Assembly (NCBI GenBank): GCA_019054805.1
Contig: JAHQIY010000002.1
Coordinates: 7,068,001-7,132,000 of the forward strand
From: Brachionus manjavacas
Taxonomy: Eukaryota > Rotifera > Eurotatoria > Ploima > Brachionidae
Direction of reading: 5' to 3'
DNA: 64,000 nucleotides
Position 1 is the first letter of the stretch. Each line of letters opens with the position of its first letter. Of this stretch, positions 12,567 through 25,018 are shown piece by piece. The notes beneath the pieces were generated by a model. The model saw only the letters and a program-made list of their open reading frames with translations, made no database searches and was not told the origin of the DNA. Made by a program: the position numbers and the translations under genes.

Positions 12567-13049
12567 AGGAAATTGGGCGATTCTGGTAAAAATCCAAAAA
12601 TTATTGTTTTTTGATTTTGAGCATTTTATTGTAGATCCGGATGAGCTGATTCGGAAAATAATTTATTTCTATGACCACTAGTTGGGAATAGGGCATATTA
12701 AAACGTAGATTTCAGGTAAAAAGGTAAAAAGTGCTAATTGAAAGAATTTTTAAATGAAGAAAAAACAAAAATGTATAACTAAAGAATACAAATTAATTTT
12801 TTAATAATGACACTTTAAAAAATAATGCAACTTAAGCCTAACGTTAGACAAGATTAAAGTAATATAAAGTAATATGATAAAAAGTGTTGCCAAAGTTGTT
12901 GAGTTATTTAGACTTGAGCAACCTTAATGGAAGCGTACATGGCTAAGATATTTCAAAGGTGAGATTTTTAGTAAAAAATAAATAGTGGATTAACAAAATA
13001 CTTTATTAAAAATAAATAGTTTTCGAAGAATTAATCATTTATTATACCA

Positions 13050-13103
<54 letters not shown>

Positions 13104-14105
13104 ACACAAAATAAAAAAATCATAAAATTAAATTAAGCTAAATTATCTTTTTACATAAAGCAAATCATTTAATTGATCATACCGGTATAAGTAAAAAAAT
13201 TCCAATCATGGCCCATGTAAGCTTTTATTAAAATATGGATTCTACTTTTTTTTATTCTACGTTTTGAGTGGTCCTCGTTTGTGAAATATGGCGCTAAAAG
13301 TTACAAAAAGAAAAATTACTTAAAATTGCATATCTTGGCCATTTTTCTAACTAGACACTTGACACAAATTTTCACCAAAATACTCAAAATAAATTACTTT
13401 GTAAGGAATTAGAAATTTTTTTTTATTTTGAAAGTTACTGTTTTTTCATTCAAAAATCAAAGAGTACTATTAAAAAAAAAAGACATTTTGTTTTTAAAAG
13501 CTTAAGAGGTGAAAGAAAATTTTTTCATTTTTCACTTGAACTTTGATACGACAACGACAATGGCATCAATGGCAAAATCTTATTTTTAAGAAAAAATTAA
13601 TCAAAAATCAATTTCTTGAAAAAAAAATTTATTCAAATATATATTTATATACGGGCAACATGGTCAGTTCACTTTAATCATAATTCAAAATAAAATCAGG
13701 GAGTTAATCGTAATAAAGTAAGTATCAAATGACCATTTTAGATTCATTAAAAAAATTATTTTTGTCACATTTTATATAATTTTAAGTATTTTGGTGAAAG
13801 CTTTAATTATTATTATTCAAAAAGGTTTAGTAAAGATGCGAAAGCCTTCTTACAGCCCAAAAGTAAAGATAAGTAAAAATTTTATGTTTTGAATAAATTT
13901 TAAATTTTAAGTTCTTATTTTTTTTGAAAGCTTTAAAAATGACCAATATATTCCAATTCAAAGACTTTTACTTTTTTAACCCATATTTCCTGAACTAGTG
14001 GTCGTATTAATACATTTATTATGTATTCCGAATCAGCTCATCCAGACCTACAGGGAAATAGCTCAAAAGCTCTTGTTGTGATTTTATCTGAATCGTCCAA
14101 TATTC
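12567..14105. repeat. 1.5-kb structure with diverged ~125-bp inverted ends
   Basis: The left arm (12567-12690) and right arm (13981-14105) are inverted copies. Both carry GATGAGCTGATTCGGAA, then CGACCACTAGTT or TGACCACTAGTT, and, on the outer side, a matching GGCGATTC/GACGATTC block. The arms differ at roughly a quarter of positions by eye. The 1.3-kb interior has no transposase-like frame. It is probably a non-autonomous DNA transposon or foldback element that has aged. Confidence 0.55.
13050..13100. repeat. (ATT)n microsatellite
   Basis: Uninterrupted ATT trinucleotide repeat of about 17 units. Confidence 0.9.
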
Positions 14106-14515
14106 TTATGGATATTTTTTTATAAAACTTCATAACTCATTCAAGATATTTATTTGTTTTTTTTATTTTTAATTTTATTTTAGATTTTCTTTTAGATTTA
14201 ATTTTTTTATCTGGAATCAATTTCCAAAAACGAATAGTAAAAACAAAACAAAATAATTTTATTATTATCGAAAAATTAAAAAATAATATGTAATTCATCA
14301 CTTAATTTGTATAGCCTGTTGACGATTTACGTCGAGAATTTTTTTAAACAGTTCAACATTCTGTTTTTATAGACGCTTGCCTTCGAAAAACATAACCATG
14401 TCAGGATTTAATAATGTCTTCTACATGTTAGGATTTAATATTTATTTGAATTCTAAAAAAAAGTTCTATTAAATATTAAATCAATACAGCAATTAATTAA
14501 TCTTATCCTAGTCAA
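14106..14515. other. AT-rich spacer with short coding-like fragment on minus
   Basis: Near 14,305-14,390 the minus strand reads QNVELFKKILDVNRQQAIQ between stop codons, which is protein-like but unassigned. Otherwise there is nothing. Confidence 0.25.
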
Positions 14516-15125
14516 ACTGGTCTGATGATTTCCTCAAATTATTAAAAAGTAATTTTAAGTAAAGACAGGACCAAGAACTCTACAGAGATATCACCAGAAT
14601 AACATCTTGAAAGAACCAGTAGATGGTAAGTGAAAACTATACAATGAGCCAGAAAGTCATATTGCTGCAGGCTGTAAAACGCTTGCACCTTCTGAATCGA
14701 CACTCATAGTTATGGAAGCCAACTAGATAAACTGGTCAGTGTGCGAATACCTGAAAGTAAAAGAGCCAAATAATTACAATGGTTAACCAGTTAGAGTAAT
14801 TACTAGTAATGATAGAATTTTTTGTGAGATGTTCCAATAACAACAAAAAAAATTTAGCATATTGCTGGATAATAAAAAAGATAAACTTTGCCTGTTGGTC
14901 GATATCCGTTCCGGATATTTAGAATATAAAGAAATTGAGATCAATAGGATGGGGAACTGTAAATCAAGAGCTGTGCCAATAATACTTGGAGCATTAGGGA
15001 CATTAAAAAAAGATTAAATCAAAATCTTAAAATGCTCCGTGGTCACCTATCAGCTAGTAAAGTGAAAAAAGAGCCCAATAATGGGCATTGAACATATATT
15101 TCGAAATATTTTTGGATATATTTCT
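14516..15125 (+). pseudogene. LINE C-terminal domain remnant
   Basis: The + strand reads, across several stops, GCKTLAPSEST, then LCLLVDIRSGYLEYKEIEIN, then RAVPIILGALGTLKKD. The combination of a (K)xVDI motif, a KE..K.....EI region, and a VP(I/V)xxGALG motif is typical of the C-terminal end of a common invertebrate LINE polyprotein, downstream of its reverse transcriptase. The copy is decayed and has no intact frame. The exact clade is uncertain. Confidence 0.5.
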
Positions 15126-15420
15126 TGTTCTCAAGTTGAAATCTGGATTGTTATTTAACCAAAAAAAATATCATTAAAGATAATTTAAAAAAAAAGTTAA
15201 TGGGAAAAAATTGAATTGCTGGACAACATTGCGGTAGAAAAGAATGTCAGGTACTAAAAGCCTAAATAAATAAATTGGTCCAGGAGAAAAATTTTTTTTT
15301 GGTTTGAATCGATTTATTAGAAAAATAATTTTTTATGTTCATTTTAATTTGATTATATTTGAAAAAATAAATTATCAGCACCAAACCTTTTGAATGATTA
15401 CCTTATCAAAGAATGTTTTA

Positions 15421-15482
15421 TTAATTTATTTATTTGCTTTTCTGTACCGAGCTAATGCTCCTTCAGATTAAAAAATAAATAA
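15421..15482 (+). repeat. Copy of the CCGAGCTAGAGCTCC short repeat
   Basis: One of at least six dispersed copies of a ~55-bp sequence: TTATTTATTTG, TCTGTACCGAGCTA, GCTCCTTCAGA, then AATAAAT-rich sequence. See the cluster at 33.5-34.2 kb. Confidence 0.65.
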
Positions 15483-15899
15483 ATTTAAATAAGATAAAAT
15501 AAAAAAAAATAAAGTTAAAATATAAAAAATATTAATTCGGCTAAAATAGAAGAAATTAGATATATTGAAAACGAAAGTTACAGAATACATATTTCTAAAT
15601 ATTTGGTGGCTCAGGAAAAAAAGAAGAAATAGCATTATTTAACAAAAAAATTTTTCTAAAATCAGTTTAATTCAGGTAAGAGGAAGGTTTTATTAATAGC
15701 TGTATTTTTTTCCTCTTCAAATTTCAATTTGTATTTAATTTAACTTTCTTTTTATTCTTATGAAATGCTTTAATTTTAATTTTTATTTTACTTCTCCTTA
15801 TGGGGTTTAATTTGAATTAAATAATGATAATTTTTTTTTAACATTTGCATCATTTGTTAATTGGTTTTAATAATTAACAATTCTATTAGTAAAAAAAAT
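15483..15899. other. AT-rich spacer
   Basis: Nothing recognised. Confidence 0.5.
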
Positions 15900-16325
15900 T
15901 GTGCAGTTTTTCTTAGTTTGTATCGATTACCTCTTGCATTACACGTAGCTTCACTTTCCAATGGTTCTCTGTACCAATTTATAAATTTACATTTTATTTC
16001 CCCGTTTCCTCTTTGTTGACAGTATTGTAAGGTTCAATCTTCTAGACCTCTTCTTATAGTTTAATCAAAAAATCCATTAATGCTTCGAGTGGCTCTCTTC
16101 TGTACTCTCTCAAGTGTAAATATTTCTTTCTTTGAGTAGTGATTCCACACTTAGACTGCATATTCAAGATGTGGTCAAACAAGACTTGTGTTTATTTTTT
16201 GATAATGTTGGTATCATGGTTATTGCATCCATTTAAAATTTATCCCAGAATTCTGTTTGCCCTAGCCGACGGCATACTTATTTATTTAGACCACTACATG
16301 TCAGTTTTGTGCCAAAGTATGTAAT
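15900..16325 (-). pseudogene. CR1-like reverse transcriptase remnant
   Basis: The minus strand reads TSLVRPHLEYAV, one stop, VWNHYSKKEIFTLERVQKRA, then TRSINGF, the conserved CR1 segment, followed by decayed downstream sequence with RRGLEDLTLQY. The frame is interrupted by stops, so this is a dead copy in opposite orientation to those at 7.2 and 24.2 kb. Confidence 0.6.
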
Positions 16326-16784
16326 CGTTAGTTTGGTGATGAGTGTTTATCATCTATTATATGATTTATTTTAAAAATAATTTTAATTTTTTTTTGATTT
16401 TTATATAAACATTTTGTATCAATTCAATTTTTGATCGGAGAAGTATCTAATTAAAAAAAAACCTATAAAGTTTTTAAAATATTTTCTAAATTTTTTTTTT
16501 AGAAACAAATTAGATTCGAATGATGTTTTTAAGTTTTAATAAAAATATTGAGTTGGCATTCGTCAATATAGGAAAAATTAAAGAATTTTGGAAAATTTTA
16601 ATTTTTGTTTTCGAAGTTTCTAAGCCCGAACTTAACTTCTATTTCTGCTAATTTTAATCAAAATAATGCTAACTTCAAAATTAAAATTTTTTACCCAACA
16701 ATTTTTTTTCATTAAATTTTAGGTTGAAAAAATCCTCAATTTCAAGGAAAATTTTTTTACACAAAACTTTTAAGGAAAATGTGA
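16326..16784. other. AT-rich spacer
   Basis: Nothing recognised. Confidence 0.5.
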
Positions 16785-18842
16785 ATATTTATTAATTTTA
16801 ACAAATCACCACTGTTGCTGCTACTTAGTATAGTCCAAAATTATATCAGAACATTGTTTTTTGTTCTGTTATACATTTTTTTGCTATTGCCTATGAGGCT
16901 TAAATCTTTAAACAATAGAAACAATAGACTATAAATGGGCACACTAAGCTTTTGGATCTTTTTTTTGTGGCAAAAAAAAATTAATAAAAAATTTCTTGGT
17001 TTAGTAGTATTTGAAATAAGTGCTTTTTCAATTCTGAACTTAAACGACACTTGAACTAATTATTTTGATAGATTCACTCAGCATAGTTGATTCAAGTGCT
17101 CTCTTTTTCCCAAACATGTCCCATGATTGAGCATAATTTTGGCATTCAAGCAAGTACTTTTCTTTTCATCATAGGAAATATTTAGCATTAAAAAATTGCT
17201 ATTCATAATAAATTATTTTGCTCCAAGCTCCTTTTTTTATGGTGCCACAATCACCTAGAAAAGAGCTGCACTACAGGTGGGCCTCTCAACAAAACTCTGG
17301 TAGTTTTTCTTTTTTATTTTATTAAAATAAATTGTTTATTGTGCGAAATAAATCATTTTAATTTAAAAAAAAATTATAGTTTATACAAAGCTTTTTTTAA
17401 CATTAAAAATTAGACTAGTTTTTAAATTTTTGAATAGTATTATCTAGCTCGTTGATTTTTTTTACAGGGTGTGCTCATGCAGTTTGATCGCTTATCGTGA
17501 TTTAAATTAATCGCTTGGTGAGTATCGATTGTTCAGAAAAAATAGATGATTGAAGCGAGCAAAGCTCTCAAATGTCTCGCTAGTCATTTTGCATGCACTC
17601 TTATTGTAATCTCTTTCTTAAGCCAGATGCCTGGTTATTTTTAATGATCAAAAATTATTTTTCAATTAGTAGCATGTCTGCATGTTTTTGCCATGACTTG
17701 GCATGCTAGTGAGTGGTGTTCATCGCTCTTATTTTTTAATTCTCATGCCATTGCTATTTAGCTTGTCTTCAAAATGGATTTTATTTTATTTATTCATTAA
17801 TTTTTTTTATTAATTTAGATATATAAAAATGAGAGATGCTTTTTGAGAGCTTATCATTTTCAAAAATTAAGACAGCTTCTTCAATAAATTGGAATAAGAA
17901 TTTCGACGAAAATAAAATGACTTGCAGTTTTAAATTGAAAGAGAAAAAAAATTTAAAATTATTTTTTGACTAGTCTGACTATGTCCGCCTTGGATTCAGT
18001 GTAGCTGGTTCAGAAAAATAATAAATTTATCATAAAATTTTTTTTTAAATTTAATTCGCAAAACAAGGTGTTGCAATGTCTAAACTAGCACAATTTTTTT
18101 CTAAGCTTGTCGAACTAATATTCAAAGATTTTTTTTTTAATTTGTTGCTAATCTAACTTGACTTTTGTGTCATCATTTTTCACATCCTTCGGATAAACGC
18201 TATGACTTGGACAGGGTTTTTGGCCGACGATGACACAATTTTTGTCTGATTACAACTTTGATTTGAATTCTTTAAAATAATAAATTTTTGTTTGCTTTTT
18301 GGTACGAATTTTTTATGTATAATGATAAAAGAGGAGTAATATATAATGAATAAATAAATTTTTATAATAAAAAAATTGGAATAAAATTTAGTATGTACAT
18401 AGTTTAAATGATTATGCATTAATTTGCTACATTCAGACACTAATTAGATCAAAATTAGGTCGACTTGATAAGAAATTTTTTTTTTTTGATTTTAAATTTT
18501 TATTTTGAGATAACCCTGCGGTGCTTTTTGAAAAAATAAATTAAAATTTAGATTTTTGACAAAAGAAGCCTGCCCTGTATTCCACTCAGGAGTTTCAATT
18601 CAAAATAATTTGTCTTTACAAATCTCTGGAATTTAATGTCTATGTGCCCATAGTAAAATTTCTATGAGAGAAAAAGTGTGTACCAAGATTAAATTGATTA
18701 AAATTTAAGATTTTTTTATAATTTATATTTCATTAAAGATTTAAGCCTCATAGGCAATAACAAAAAAAAATGTTCTGATATAATTTTGGACTATACTAAG
18801 TAGAAGCAACAGTGGTGATTTGTTTAACTTAATAAATATGAT
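16785..18842. repeat. 2-kb structure with nearly identical inverted ends
   Basis: The left end (16785-16913) and right end (18735-18836) are inverted copies sharing ACAAATCACCACTGTTGC, CTACTTAGTATAGTCC, TATATCAGAACATT and GCCTATGAGGCTTAAATC. The left arm has an extra ~20 bp in the middle, and otherwise only a few differences are visible. The interior has no transposase-like frame. It does contain a less AT-rich patch (17.46-17.71 kb) with repeated GCATG words. The right arm alone is bracketed by a ~40-bp imperfect direct repeat (about 18697-18740 and 18843-18888). So it could be either one 2-kb element or two separate insertions of a ~100-bp repeat. Confidence 0.6.
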
Positions 18843-18888
18843 TAAAATTTATGATTTTTTTTTAATTTATATTTCATTGGTATCAAAA

Positions 18889-20690
18889 TTTAAGTTAAAA
18901 CTTCATTTATCAAAAGGTTTCGGTTTAGAGTTGAAATTAATTTAGCATTTGCATTTTTTTTTATTTTTGATGTTACCATTTAAAAAAATGCTATTTGGAT
19001 AAAAATTTGCTCCACAACTGGTACATATTTCGAAGTATTGAACATTTATGGTATTTTTTATGGTAGTTTTTATTTTTTATTTTAATTTTAGCAAATATAA
19101 TATTACAATGGTTTTGATTATAGAAATAGAAACTTCATTTTTATAATTTCATCAAAATTAAGTTTATTTTCATTTAATAGAAGAAGCAATTTAGCATGTG
19201 ACAAGAATTATTTCATTTGTAGCGCAAAAATCTTAGTTGATCTTCCGTAACAGACTCTTTAGCAATTTAATAGCTTGTTATTTTTTTTCAGAAAACAGAT
19301 ATTGGGTGAAAAAAATTTCATTAAAGCTTTACATTATTTCAGTTGCACGTGATAGCGTTTATCTAGATAAATAACTGAATAATTTTCTCACTCTTACAAA
19401 AATTAAAAAATTCACGTTTTTTTACTACAGAAGCATCCATATACCATCCTCTTAATTAACCAATATCTATTTCATTATTTCATTCTGATATTGCTGAAGA
19501 AAATAGCAAGCTTTCATTCCAATACTATGCCTATATAATATTTCAATTGAATAATAAATAATTATCTATTTCATGCTTTAAATCAATTTATTTTTCTATT
19601 TAATTTATTTGAAGGAATTTTCAGATTAAATAATTTATTCAATAAACACTCTATTAGGCAATGTAATTAAATAGAATAAAAAAAATTGTTTTTTTTTAAT
19701 TACATTATGAATTACAATAATAAAAAGAAAAATAATTTTTCAAAAGTTTTTTTGGGAAACAATTCTGTGTTGACTCTATGAAATTCTACAAAAAAAATGT
19801 ATACAAATATAAAATATGAATATATCTCTCGATTTACTTACGAAAAAAATGTATTGGAATAAAATGATAATTTTAGAATTAAATAATAAAAAAAAGTGGG
19901 AATTTTTTTATTTTTGTTCAATATTCTATAAAAACTTTTTAGGTGATGAAAAAAAAAATAAAAAAAAAACAAATTATGTTGGTGGTAAAGATTTGGTTAA
20001 AAAAAATATAATAGACTTTAATAATTATTTATTTATTAAATAACTTCTTAGATTTAAATTTTGGAATCACTCTTCCGAGCAGCAACCAGCATTTCTTCTC
20101 TGAAAGCATGTCTTTTTATGACTTATTCTCTTAACAAAATCCAAAACAAGTTAAATATCTAGTCTAGTCACTTAATTATAAGTTATAAATACAGAGCAAA
20201 GGGACTAATAAATAATTTAGACAGTCTCCAAGGATAAGTAATAAGCGATCATCGGTTTACAGTACCAAATTAAAAAACTTTTTTCTTTTTTTTATTTAAA
20301 GAGAAATTAGCATTTAGATTAAAAAAAAGTTTTTAAACAAAATTAGGTTTTTAAACATGGTTTTAATTTTGAATTGGTCTATTTGATTCAAAAATTAAAT
20401 TTTGACAATTTCTATTTTTCACAGCCTATTATTTTTGACTATTTCTATTAACTTAGTAAGCTTTTGTAAAAAACTCTTTGGCATTTAGATTATAATTTAA
20501 ACAACTATAATTATTTCCTTTAACTTTTAAAAGTTTATTTTTATATTCATAAATTGGCTTGAATATTCTAAAAAATTTCAAAGCTCTTAAAATTGTAGCG
20601 TTTAAAAAGCATTAAAGAAATTTGATTTTTGTTAAGTAATAAATCTGTCCCATTTTGGCCCGAAAAATTTTGAATTGAACAGTTGGATTA
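18889..20690. other. AT-rich spacer
   Basis: Long AT-rich region. The only sizeable frame (19816-20043, +) is almost entirely Asn/Lys/Phe/Ile and shows no protein character. No RNA gene seen. Confidence 0.5.
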
Positions 20691-22006
20691 TCAAAAGTTT
20701 GTTAGATAATGCCCAACGTGTTGGATATTTCCAAAAAGGAATTTTTGTTGCGATTTTGTTATAATTATTGCTAAAATTTTTTGAAGATTTTAGCACTGTA
20801 GATCTAATAGACTAGAGATTGAATCTTATCTTGAATCTTCAAGGGATTCTTACCGAGATAACTCATCTTTTTGATATTTTTATTTCAACTAAACTTAAAA
20901 GAAAAAATCTAGTCAAAATATTATTTTTAATAATATTCTATGAGACTATCGTACGGTTTCCATTTTATTGTAAACGATGCCTTAGTAATAAGGAATTTAG
21001 CATTTTTATATTATATTTGTATTTAGAAGGTAAATTTATATTTTGGTTTTTTTTAAAATAATAACCATTTAAAACTTTTTATTCTTAGCCAAAATATTGA
21101 TTAATTTTTACAATAATATTTGTCTTATATTTTTCCGTAATCATATTATTTAACAAAAATTCGGGTAAAAAAGGCTCACTTTCTAACTCCTTGAATGGTT
21201 TTTTTAAATAAAAAAATTTGAGAATTCCTCCTCTTCTAATAATTAATTATTTTTTATTTTAAACAAAATTTGTTATTATATTGGATCAGCATTTTTTTTT
21301 TATTTAATTCAAATTAACCTTCATCAAGAGAAGTGAAATGAAAATATATATTTTATTGATTTTTTCAAAATTTAAGTCTAAAATTTTGAATTATAAATTC
21401 ACACCGGGATGACCAAAAATAGATCCAATTTACAATTAATAAAGATTTCATTATAGAGAAGCCTTTTTTATCTGAGAGACATTTCAATGGGAGAAATCCA
21501 GAGTCTAAGATAACACACAAGGAAATGTAAACAAAACTAAAATTTCTGAGATTCAGGTAAGAAAAATTTATAAAATAAGAAAAAAACTTGGCATTCTTGA
21601 TTTTTGAGTCAATTTAAGGGTAATTTTCTAAAATTTTAATAAAGCTTAAATTAATTTTGAATAAATGAAATGTTAATCGGTCATTTCGGGACCTTTATAT
21701 CAATTCTTCAAAATATCCTTGTTCTTGTTTAAAAGTAAAAATTTGTCTGGATCATCTTCAATTGATGTATTGATGGTATGTTTTTTATTTAGTTGCGCAA
21801 TTGAAAATACTGAAAAAAAAGATGAATGATAGCTGATCTTTATGGAACTCACATGGTTTTTGGACATAGTTTCCTTAATAGATAATAATTTTTATTTACT
21901 CTAAATTATCTTAAGTCTTAATTGTTTGGTTTCATCTAGGTTAAGTAGACTTTTAAAGTAACTGCGCATCAGTCTATTAGAGATCTTTTTTACCCTGGAA
22001 AAAAAA
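20691..22006 (+). repeat. 1.3-kb duplicated segment, copy A
   Basis: This segment is repeated almost base for base at 26623-27937, at an offset of 5932 bp at the left end. Differences visible by eye are a handful of substitutions and homopolymer length changes. It contains an 80-codon frame starting with TTG (20819-21061) that is identical in both copies, but the translation is hydrophobic, lacks an ATG and is likely chance. The unit has no recognisable terminal repeats, transposase or reverse transcriptase. Confidence 0.85.
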
Positions 22007-22860
22007 ATATTATTTAGGCGCCAAATGTTTTTCTGTGGTAAAGTTAAATTTTCAGGGTTCATTAGCTATTAGCCTAGATTAAAAAATAACTTTGAAGAAC
22101 TAGTCAAGGAATTTTAATATTTTAAATTAAATTTAAAGATTTCTATTCCGCTGTTTTGTATAACTCTTTGTGAGAAAATTTTGAATTTTTTAACTATTAA
22201 GACCCAGATCCAGAAAATTTAAAATTTTTTGTTTAAACTTCTTTTATTTTTAAATGAAAACAAATAGTATTAATTGTTTCTTTTTATTTTTTATTCTACA
22301 ATTATGTTTAAATGAATATAAAATTAATTAATTAATTCAAATATTTTATTTAAAGCTCAATTTAAAGACAAACTTATTATACTTATCAAGATTAATTGAA
22401 ATTTAGTTATTGAGGAAAAAAGATTGGATAAGTTTTGTTGGGTTTTTTATTTGACTTTTAATAGTCGAGAAAAATATAAATGTATAATTTATTTTATTTA
22501 AATATTGAATTTTAAGCTTATTTTAGAATAAGACAGATATTTCTTTAATTTATGCTGGTTAGGTCTCAAAACAAGGGTACATATCTTGCAAGCAGTGTAA
22601 AAAATTCATTTTATCTAAACAAAATTGAAATTTTGAAATTTTTCAGTTTTTTCTGAGAATAAACATTGATAATTTTTTGTACTCTTAATATTGAACAGCT
22701 TATCTGCCAAGCGCTTGTCGAGAGAACTTTATAGTAAGGTATGAGTATAGAGTTAAATTTTTCATCTTTGATTGAAAAGATGAATGACTTGAAGATATTA
22801 AAAACTGGTTGTCAAATTACGATTTAATCAGGAAAATTTAACTACCTATTAATAAAAAAT
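22007..22860. other. AT-rich spacer with a short direct repeat
   Basis: GCTTGTCGAGAGAACTTTA-like sequence at about 22,710 recurs as CTCTTGTCGAGAGAACTTTA at about 23,925, both preceded by AGCTTATCTRCCAAGC. Otherwise nothing. Confidence 0.5.
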
Positions 22861-22863
22861 TGT

Positions 22864-23020
22864 TCTTTAACTTACTTGTTAGCTTAACAGAGTCATTTGG
22901 TAATTCCAATCGAACATAATTTATTATGCATCATTATTTAAATTTTTTTCTCTTTCTTTTTGTATTTCTTCACACTAAATTTTTTTCTAACTTCTCTTCT
23001 TTATAAGGCGGTTAATTTGA
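22864..23020 (+). repeat. Diverged remnant of the 30-kb TIR element family
   Basis: AGTCATTTGGTAATTCCAAT with its flanks and the later GGCGGTTAATTTG-type block parallel AGTCATTTGGTAGTTCCAGT and GGAGGTTAATTT at 30,190-30,295, in the same order and spacing class. This indicates that the 30-kb element is a repeat family. Confidence 0.4.
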
Positions 23021-23195
23021 TCTGAAGATTGTTTTCAGCAAAAACAAATTCGACATGTTTGAATCAAAATTACAGAATGCAACAATTTATTTAATTAAAA
23101 ACTATTAAAAATATCCAAAACAGTTAATCAAATACTTTTAATTAAGTAATTGGTCTACTAAATTTGGTCAAGTGAGATGAATTTTTAAGAAAAGA

Positions 23196-23393
23196 TTAAG
23201 TTTTATCAGAAGTAGAGTCGAAAATAGCTGGATTTAACTGCTTTTCCAAATAAATATAACCTGGCTTTTGTCTGCTGATACGATCAGTGAACATCATTAT
23301 AAGTTCATTTTGTGTATTCGATTGATCTAGCTTAAGACTATCAATTAAGCTAAGCAAATGTGAATGAGACTTGTATTGTAGATTGTAATCCAT
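23196..23393 (-). CDS. Hypothetical 65-residue protein
   Basis: ATG-initiated frame of 65 codons, beginning MDYNLQYKSHSHLLSLIDSL, hydrophilic with a balanced composition (NTQNELIMMFTDRISRQKPG in the middle) and no AT-driven Lys/Asn/Phe bias. That makes it look like a real protein or a terminal exon. A good 3' splice site (TTTTTTACTGTAG) lies 12 nt upstream of the ATG, consistent with a 5' leader exon or spliced-leader addition. I do not recognise the family. No signal peptide or membrane segment. It could also be a fragment of a longer gene whose other exons I did not find. Confidence 0.4.
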   Translation of the reverse strand: MDYNLQYKSHSHLLSLIDSLKLDQSNTQNELIMMFTDRISRQKPGYIYLEKQLNPAIFDSTSDKT

Positions 23394-24177
23394 TATGGTA
23401 GCCTTCTACAGTAAAAAATGCAATTTAAAAATAAAACCCAAAAACCAGTTGACTAAAATTTTTATTAAAAATTAAATTAAAAACAAGATGTTCTTTAGAA
23501 GAGACTGAGAAATGAGAATAGAAACAATGGTTGCTCAATAGGTGAATTTGTTTGATTTAAATTGAAATAGTCTTGCAAAAATCCTCTTAGTGTAAAAAAG
23601 CTTCTTATTGACATTTTTTTTTAATAATGCCAATGTGCGCTTATCATTTTTTAAATCGTTTCCAAGTCTAGACTAGACAAAGAGAATTGTAGATGCCTTG
23701 CTTCAGAGCTTATTATGATTGTTCAGGTAATAACATACCAAGGAGTTGTTTCATAATTTAGGAATTTTTAATTCAACTCGAGCGATAAGAATTCGCTCGT
23801 TTTTTTTTGCTAGGATATAAAATAGACTGCATGGTGGAGCGAGCTCGTTTAAACTCTTAATTTTGTGTTGGGAATAAGCGTTGTTAATTTTTTGCACTCT
23901 TAATCTTGAGCTTATCTACCAAGCTCTTGTCGAGAGAACTTTAAAATTTGGACTCGCACTAATTCAATTAGTTTAGTGACTAAACTAGGCTTGCGGTCGG
24001 AGTTAATTATTTACGATAGATTCCAAGCTGATTAAAACTAGGCGATGCCTTTCGAGATTTTGTAAAAATCGATTTTTTTCTCAATATCGATCTGCGCACG
24101 ACCCACCACAGCCTGCTATATAAGCTCATGACTATTCAAAATATTTCTTCGAAAAATTCCCATCATCACACAAAAGT

Positions 24178-25018
24178 ATATAGATTCCGTTTAAAGCTGG
24201 GCGATTACGTGGGCTACTGACTTGAACTTAAGTAAATGTAAATTTATGCATATTGGAAATAAAAATCATCAGTTTGACTTCACAATTTTTAATGAACACG
24301 AAACAGAGACATTAGAGAAAACTAAATTAGACAAGAATTTGGGTGTGTTTATTCAAAATAATTCAAAAATGGGGTGCTTATGTTAGCTTCTCTTCCGGCA
24401 GAATGTTCAGAGATTTGGGAATGATTCGGAAAAGTTTTAAATTTTTGGATAGCAATGTATTTAAGTTACTTTATACATCGTTGGTTAGACCTCTTTTAGA
24501 ATATGGAGTTAGTGTTTGGAATCCATACTTTGAAAAAGATAAAAAGGAACTTGAAAAATCACAGCGAAGAAAAACTAAGATGATTCCAAACTTTAGAATC
24601 CTTTAGTTTAAGGAGAGATTGCATAGAATTAAACTAACATCACTCAATACTAGTAGAATAAGAGGCGGTTTAATACAAATTTTTAAAATAATCAATAATC
24701 TTGAATCTATCAGGTTGGAAAGTGAAATTAGATATGCTGAAAATGATTATAATCTAAGAGGCCACAAAAAGATGCTTAAAAAGGAGAACGTATCAAATTG
24801 TCCTTCATGTTTCAGCTTTATCACTATTAAGGTTGTAAATTGCTGAAACAGATTACCAAAGGGAGTCGTTGAAGCAGTTTCCCTGAATTCATTCAAAGCA
24901 AAACTTGACATGTGATTTATGGAACAGAGAATGGTTTGAGGGCAAAGAACTGCCACAGCTATACGGCTTTACTCGTCATTCGAGTCGCAGTTATTTTTAC
25001 TACTACTACTACTACACT
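24178..25018 (+). mobile_element. CR1-like LINE 3' part, degenerate
   Basis: The + strand encodes the same C-terminal reverse transcriptase region as the 9.3-kb copy: CKFMHIGNKNHQFDF, KLDKNLGVFIQNN, a one-base frame break near 24,365, then GAYVSFSSGRMFRDLGMI, LYTSLVRPLLEYGVSVWNPY, a stop at 24,603, RLHRIKLTSLNTSRIRGG, LRGHKKM and NRLPKGVVEAVSLNSFKAK. It ends, like the 9.3-kb copy, with CGAGTCGCAGTTATTTTTAC and a (TAC)n tail at about 24,997-25,014. It is 5'-truncated and has at least three disabling changes. The two copies clearly belong to one family. Confidence 0.8.

Noticed and set aside
20819-21061. 80-codon frame identical in both 1.3-kb copies
   Set aside because: It starts with TTG, is hydrophobic and AT-driven, and the whole 1.3-kb unit is equally conserved, so frame identity carries no coding signal.
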